From: Ancistrus triradiatus
Lineage: Eukaryota; Chordata; Actinopteri; Siluriformes; Loricariidae
Length of the DNA: 64,000 bases
Assembly: GCA_025084515.1 (NCBI GenBank)
Contig: JAJAGP010000228.1
Span: 438,001 to 502,000 of the forward strand
Reading direction: 5' to 3'
Below, one piece after another: positions 60,901-64,000 of the stretch; position 1 is the stretch's first letter, and every line of letters starts with the position of its first letter. The notes below the pieces were generated by a model. That model saw only the letters and a program-made list of their open reading frames with translations, did not search any database and was not told the origin of the DNA. Position numbers and translations under genes: made by a program.

Positions 60901-63900
60901 TTAAACAAGCAAGGTGACCAATTTTTATGTCCGGGGAGTATATAATCACCCAGAACACCAATAGCAGCACCCTATTTTTTTTATACTGATAGGATGCCCA
61001 CAGGAAGAAATGTAGCATTAAAATAGGATCATCAGTTGTTTAACAGTGTTAACACTATGTTTTGCTTATCAAGCATTCAGTTCTACAGTGGTGCTTGAAA
61101 GTTTGTGAACCATTTAGAATTTTCTATATTTCTTCATAAATATGACCTAAAACATCATCAGATTTTCACGCATGCCCTAAAAGTAGATAAAGAGAACCCA
61201 ATTAAACAAATGAGACAAAAATATTATACTTGGTCATTTATTTATTGAGGAAAATGATCCAATATTACATATTAGTGAGTGTCAAAAGTATGTGAACCTC
61301 TAGGATTAATTTGAAGGTGAAATGAGAGTCAGGTGTTTTCAATCAATGGGATGACAATCAGGTGTGAATAGGCACCCTGTTTTATATAAAGAACAGGGAT
61401 CTATCAAAGTCTGCTCTTAACACATGTTTGTGGAAGTGTATCATGGCATGAACAAAGGACATTTCTGAGGACCTCAGAAAATGAGTTGTTGATGTTCATC
61501 AAGCTGGAAAAGGTTACAAAACCATCTCTAAAGAGTTTGGACTCCACCAATACACAGTCAGACAGATTATGTACAAAAGGAGGAAATTCAAGACCATTGT
61601 TACCCTCCCCAGGAGTGGTCGACCAACAAAGATCACTCCAAGAGCAAGACGTGTAATAGCAGAATCACAAAGGACCCCAGGGTAACTACTAAGCAACTGA
61701 AGGCCTCTCTCACATTGGCTAATGTTAATGTTCATGAGTCCACCATCAGAAGAACACTGAACAACAATGGTGTGCATGGCAGGGTTGCAATGAGAAGGCC
61801 ACTGCTCTCCAAAAAGAACATTGCTGCTCGTCTGCATTTTTTTTGCTAAAGATCACATGGTCAAGCCAGAAGACTACTGGAAGAATGTTTTTATGGACGG
61901 ATGAGACCAAATAGAACTTTTTGGTTTAAAAGAAATGTGTTATGTTTGGAGAAAGGAAAACACTGCATTCCAGCATAAGAACCTTATCCCATCTGTGAAA
62001 CATGCTGGAGGTAGTATCATGGTTTGGGACTGTTTTGCTGCATCTGGGCCAGGACGGCTTGCCATCATTGATGAAGCAATGAATTTTGAAATCTATCAGA
62101 GAATTCTAAAGGAAAATGTCAGGACATCTTTCCATGAACTGAATCTCAAGAGAAGGTGGGTCATGCAGCAAGACAACAACCCTAAGCACACAAGTCGTTC
62201 TACCAAAGAATGGTTAAAGAAGAATAAAGTTAATGTTTAGGAATGGCCAAGTCAAAGTCCTGACCTTAATCCAATTGAAATGTTGTGGAAGGAGCTGAAG
62301 CGAGCAGATAATGTGAGGAAACCCACCAACATCCCAGAGTTGTCACAACAGAGAGGGTCACACCAGATACTGAAAGCAAAGGTTCACATACTTTTGCCAC
62401 TCAGTAATATGTAATATTGGATCATTTTTCTCAATAAATAAATGACCAAGTATAATGTTTTTGTCTCATTTGTTTAACTGGGTTCTCTTTTTCTACTTTT
62501 AGGACTTGTGTGAAAATCTGATGATGTTTTAGGTCATATTTATGCAGAAATCTAGAAAATTCTAAAGGGTTCACAAACTTTCAAGCATCACTGCATATCA
62601 CGTGTGGAGACTTACTTTGTTTACATTTACAACTTTCAGGGTCCACTTCCTGGTTTGCACTCACAAATTCCAAAACATCTGCCTCCACTTGAGAGTGGAT
62701 ATCGGGATGGACCCATGCTTTCAAGTCTGCAGAATCCACTGGTGCTTGAGCCAATCAGTACCATGCCCTTTGGCTCAAAAAGGTTCACCAGACTGAGCTC
62801 AAAAGGGTCTAGAGGCAAAGGGAGAGGAAGTGAGGACAGCATTTCAAGCAGTTGTAGCAGTCAAAGCTCGTTGAACGAGGAGGAGGAGGAGGACGAGGAT
62901 AAGAACAGCCATCAAGAAACAAAGCACCTGTTTAGAGGTGCCTTAGGAAGAGAACCACTAGTTACTCAAAAAGCCCTTTCACCATTTCAACATTTAAGTA
63001 TAATGGATATTAAAGAGCACAAGTCAAATAAAGATCCACTTCTCAGATGTCAGTTTGAACATCCAGATGTTGACGATCAGATGAAACCTTTTGACAAGAC
63101 TTTAAAAACACTGCAGATATGTGACACTGTGAATGTTTCAGAGCAGAAAGGGACAATATGCTTGGCAGGCCTCTCTAAGGAGGACAAAATTACTGAACTG
63201 CAGTGTCATACCAGTGGGATTGAAGAACAAGGAGACACGGTCATAAAGGACATACATGTAAGCGGCATTACACTATCCAGTGCTGACCCTGAGCATAGCC
63301 TCTCATCTGCATCACTGCAAACAAGCACTGTCAAACATAATACCATCTGCAAGGAAGGAAAGTCCAAAACTTTTCACACTTATCAATCACTTAACATGTT
63401 GACACACAAAAGTACAAACCATGATAATTTTACATCCAAAAGGAATATTAGGAGCCTTTCACAAGCCATCATTACAGAGATGAACCATAAAGATGATGGC
63501 ATCAGTGAAGAGGTAAAGAGGAAAGCACCCACAAAAAATCAAAAAGATGCTTCAGTCAACCAGAGGAGAACACCTGGGACACAGCAACACTTACGTCTGA
63601 CTGAAGCCAAAAAGAATTTGAATAAACCACAAAGTCAAAAGCGACTTCTTAACAGGGAAACAAGGACAGCAAGACAGGCTAAGAAGCCAGGGATCTTGGG
63701 AACACAGAGAGCGAAATCATCTCTAGATTATGTGAGTTACAGTGACATGTTTCTAGAAATTCATCAGGCAGATGAAGGACCAGCTATTTTCGAGATGTTT
63801 GCCACTCCAGTATATGAAAATCTTAGAGCAGGCAGTTCAGTAGAGAGAACAAAGAAAGTAAAGTCTGCTCCCCCTGTTAAGAGGAAATCAAATGGACAAC

Positions 63901-64000
63901 ACAGGGCTTGCAAGTCTGTGGAAGGTAAAATACGAAAATGGCCACAGAAATGTACCCATGCTAAAGGCAAACATCACAAGACTAAGGAGATTCAACCAAG
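54715..64000 (+). CDS. Ankyrin-repeat protein, unnamed (at least 10 exons, runs off right edge)
   Basis: I do not recognise the family. Exons 54715-54921, 56527-56718, 57081-57241, 58092-58207, 58389-58477, 58911-58959, 59656-59737, 60140-60390, 60481-60524 and 62640-64000 join in consistent phases to about 850 codons. Seen: two to four ankyrin units in the first 220 residues (GNTPLITACQMGL..LLERGADP; NGLTPLMLAV; DHKGYTALHYVSQ), then low-complexity Ser/Pro sequence, and a long basic, Ser-rich C-terminal part with an acidic run of Glu/Asp near residue 480. An in-frame TGA at 54709 fixes the start. Inferred: a scaffold or adaptor with a disordered tail. Head to head with kif5c, 3.4 kb apart; X-box-like promoter motifs suggest RFX control. 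Confidence 0.8.
55060..55340 (+). repeat. tRNA-derived SINE
   Basis: A-box-like tggctcagtgggtagcatca, body gcatgtcctccccgtgtctg and ttactcccacagtccaaaga. Confidence 0.65.
55580..55690. repeat. SINE fragment, opposite orientation
   Basis: gcaggtgccattatctagac and ggaccttgctcaagg match the 56140 family in reverse. Confidence 0.45.
55785..56060 (+). repeat. tRNA-derived SINE with A and B boxes
   Basis: A box tggttagcgcagt, B box ggttcgatccc, body tttgcatgtcctacctc, tail ending gttaaataaaa. Confidence 0.8.
56140..56330 (+). repeat. SINE of a second family
   Basis: ggcccagggttcaaatacc (B-box-like), ccttgagcaagtcccttaac, ending gggtgtctgctaaatgtcta. Confidence 0.65.
56527..56718 (+). CDS. Ankyrin gene exon 2 (residues 70-133)
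   Basis: Completes the first ankyrin unit (VMYFLLERGADPTLCN), followed by a degenerate unit and LLEVAWRGDIHALQHLL, which starts the next. Acceptor atgcag, donor gtaagt, phase 0 both ends. Confidence 0.88.
57081..57241 (+). CDS. Ankyrin gene exon 3 (residues 134-186)
   Basis: Encodes NIQNQNGLTPLMLAVRD, a canonical ankyrin start, then a non-canonical insert (FEELQGTNGWDYC) and VEVVKELLALSV. Acceptor ttttag, donor gtaaga, ends phase 2. Confidence 0.88.
57242..58091. other. Intron 3 of the ankyrin gene, no feature seen
   Basis: AT-rich, nothing recognised. Confidence 0.5.
58092..58207 (+). CDS. Ankyrin gene exon 4 (residues 187-226)
   Basis: Encodes DVHIQDHKGYTALHYVSQIK, a clear ankyrin unit, ending in a Lys/Glu helix. 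Acceptor ctgcag, donor gtgaga, ends phase 1. Confidence 0.88.
58389..58477 (+). CDS. Ankyrin gene exon 5 (residues 226-255)
   Basis: Encodes STYVEQKFYFPVPCTNFLSI then SHGPSTPVK; no domain recognised. Acceptor aaacag, donor gtgagg, phase closes to 0, supporting the chain. Confidence 0.75.
58911..58959 (+). CDS. Ankyrin gene exon 6 (residues 256-271)
   Basis: Short exon NITKPYEYTAANERHK with strong acceptor (ttttttgcag) and donor gtaagt; ends phase 1. Confidence 0.72.
59656..59737 (+). CDS. Ankyrin gene exon 7 (residues 272-299)
   Basis: Encodes DKIMALCFHSAMEPKKSTT onward to THQATG. Two possible donors: GT at 59738 (ends phase 2, joins exon at 60140 in frame) or a non-canonical GC at 59730 (ends phase 0, would join the candidate exon at 59855). 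Confidence 0.72.
59855..60006 (+). CDS. Candidate alternative exon of the ankyrin gene
   Basis: Open, protein-like frame QQLRLNAQYNCMPDEAIPAP onward. Acceptor aaaag at 59853-59854. Donors at 59974 (cag/gttcaa) and 60007 (cag/gtcaca) both end in phase 2 and fit the next exon. It does not fit the GT donor of exon 7 but does fit the upstream GC donor at 59730, so it may be included only in some transcripts. Confidence 0.4.
60140..60390 (+). CDS. Ankyrin gene exon 8 (residues 299-382)
   Basis: Encodes CTSSLPSLRNRGKCWTKFG, a Ser/Thr-rich stretch, and SSLALLDAKFLLQVQTNIH. Acceptor ccttag, donor gtaagt, ends phase 1. This frame was chosen because only it joins both neighbours without stops. Confidence 0.72.
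60481..60524 (+). CDS. Ankyrin gene exon 9 (residues 383-397)
   Basis: Encodes LSSGEMTTDVKGQK. Acceptor attgcag, donor gtataa (weak after GT). Closes to phase 0 and so matches the last exon. Confidence 0.68.
61086..62593 (+). mobile_element. Tc1-like transposon, 1.5 kb, near full length
   Basis: cagtggtgcttgaaagtttg left end after TA; right end tttcaagcatcactg followed by CA where TA is expected. Plus-strand transposase inside. Sits in the last visible intron of the ankyrin gene and ends 46 bases before its acceptor. Confidence 0.97.
61445..62345 (+). pseudogene. Tc1 transposase pseudogene
   Basis: All three catalytic motifs are visible (WTDETK; MQQDN; SPDLNPIEML) but in different frames or beyond stops. 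The longest frame is 61935-62240, containing VKHAGGSIMVWDCFAASGPG. The start region reads ATGGC-ATGAAC with a one-base disruption. Confidence 0.93.
62640..64000 (+). CDS. Ankyrin gene last visible exon (residues 398 to at least 850, open at edge)
   Basis: Uninterrupted frame of 453 codons from acceptor aactttcag to the window end. Begins GPLPGLHSQIPKHLPPLESG. Features: Ser/Arg/Gly-rich segment, a Ser cluster then a Glu/Asp run (about residues 460-487), a Lys/Arg/Gln-rich region, and near residue 763 an ordered-looking block SYSDMFLEIHQADEGPAIFE followed by MFATPVYENLR. The end is rich in Lys and His. Such length without a stop in 61% AT DNA is very unlikely unless coding. Confidence 0.85.

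Overview
This is eukaryotic, vertebrate DNA, almost certainly from a teleost fish. It has GT-AG introns, AT-rich introns, long dinucleotide microsatellites, tRNA-derived SINEs, 5'-truncated LINEs and many degenerate Tc1/mariner copies. The load of Tc1 and palindromic elements fits an ostariophysan such as a catfish, but the sequence does not fix the order.

Two protein-coding genes fill the window, head to head. On the minus strand, 51297 down to 3328, lies a conventional kinesin heavy chain, best matched to KIF5C. I could place 24 exons whose phases agree throughout (2,755 coding nt, 918 codons plus one base). They encode the motor head (exons 1-11), neck and stalk (exons 11-23) and the start of the cargo/autoinhibitory tail (exon 24). 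The last visible exon stops inside the Gln-Ile-Ala-Lys autoinhibitory motif. The remaining tail exon(s), stop codon and poly(A) site were not found and are probably beyond the left edge.

On the plus strand, from 54715 to the right edge, is an ankyrin-repeat gene I cannot name. Ten exons join in frame (about 850 codons so far). The last one (from 62640) stays open for at least 453 codons and leaves the window. Two X-box-like motifs (RFX sites) lie within 300 bp upstream of its ATG, a hint of ciliary or testis expression. An eleventh candidate exon (about 59855-60006) may be alternatively spliced.

The rest is introns and the 3.4 kb between the two starts, full of repeats. There are several Tc1-like elements (two near full length with frameshifted transposase), further Tc1-like families and MITEs, a pogo-like remnant with a recognisable CENP-B-type helix-turn-helix, an LTR retrotransposon with a 5-bp target duplication, and two solo LTRs with perfect 5-bp duplications. 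LINE 3' ends, four kinds of SINE, a 27-bp minisatellite and several hairpins are also present. Four clear nested insertions give an order of events: LTR element inside Tc1-like, Tc1 inside MITE, LINE inside Tc-like transposon, LINE inside palindromic element. No bacterial-type genes, CRISPR arrays, rRNA or intact tRNA genes were seen.
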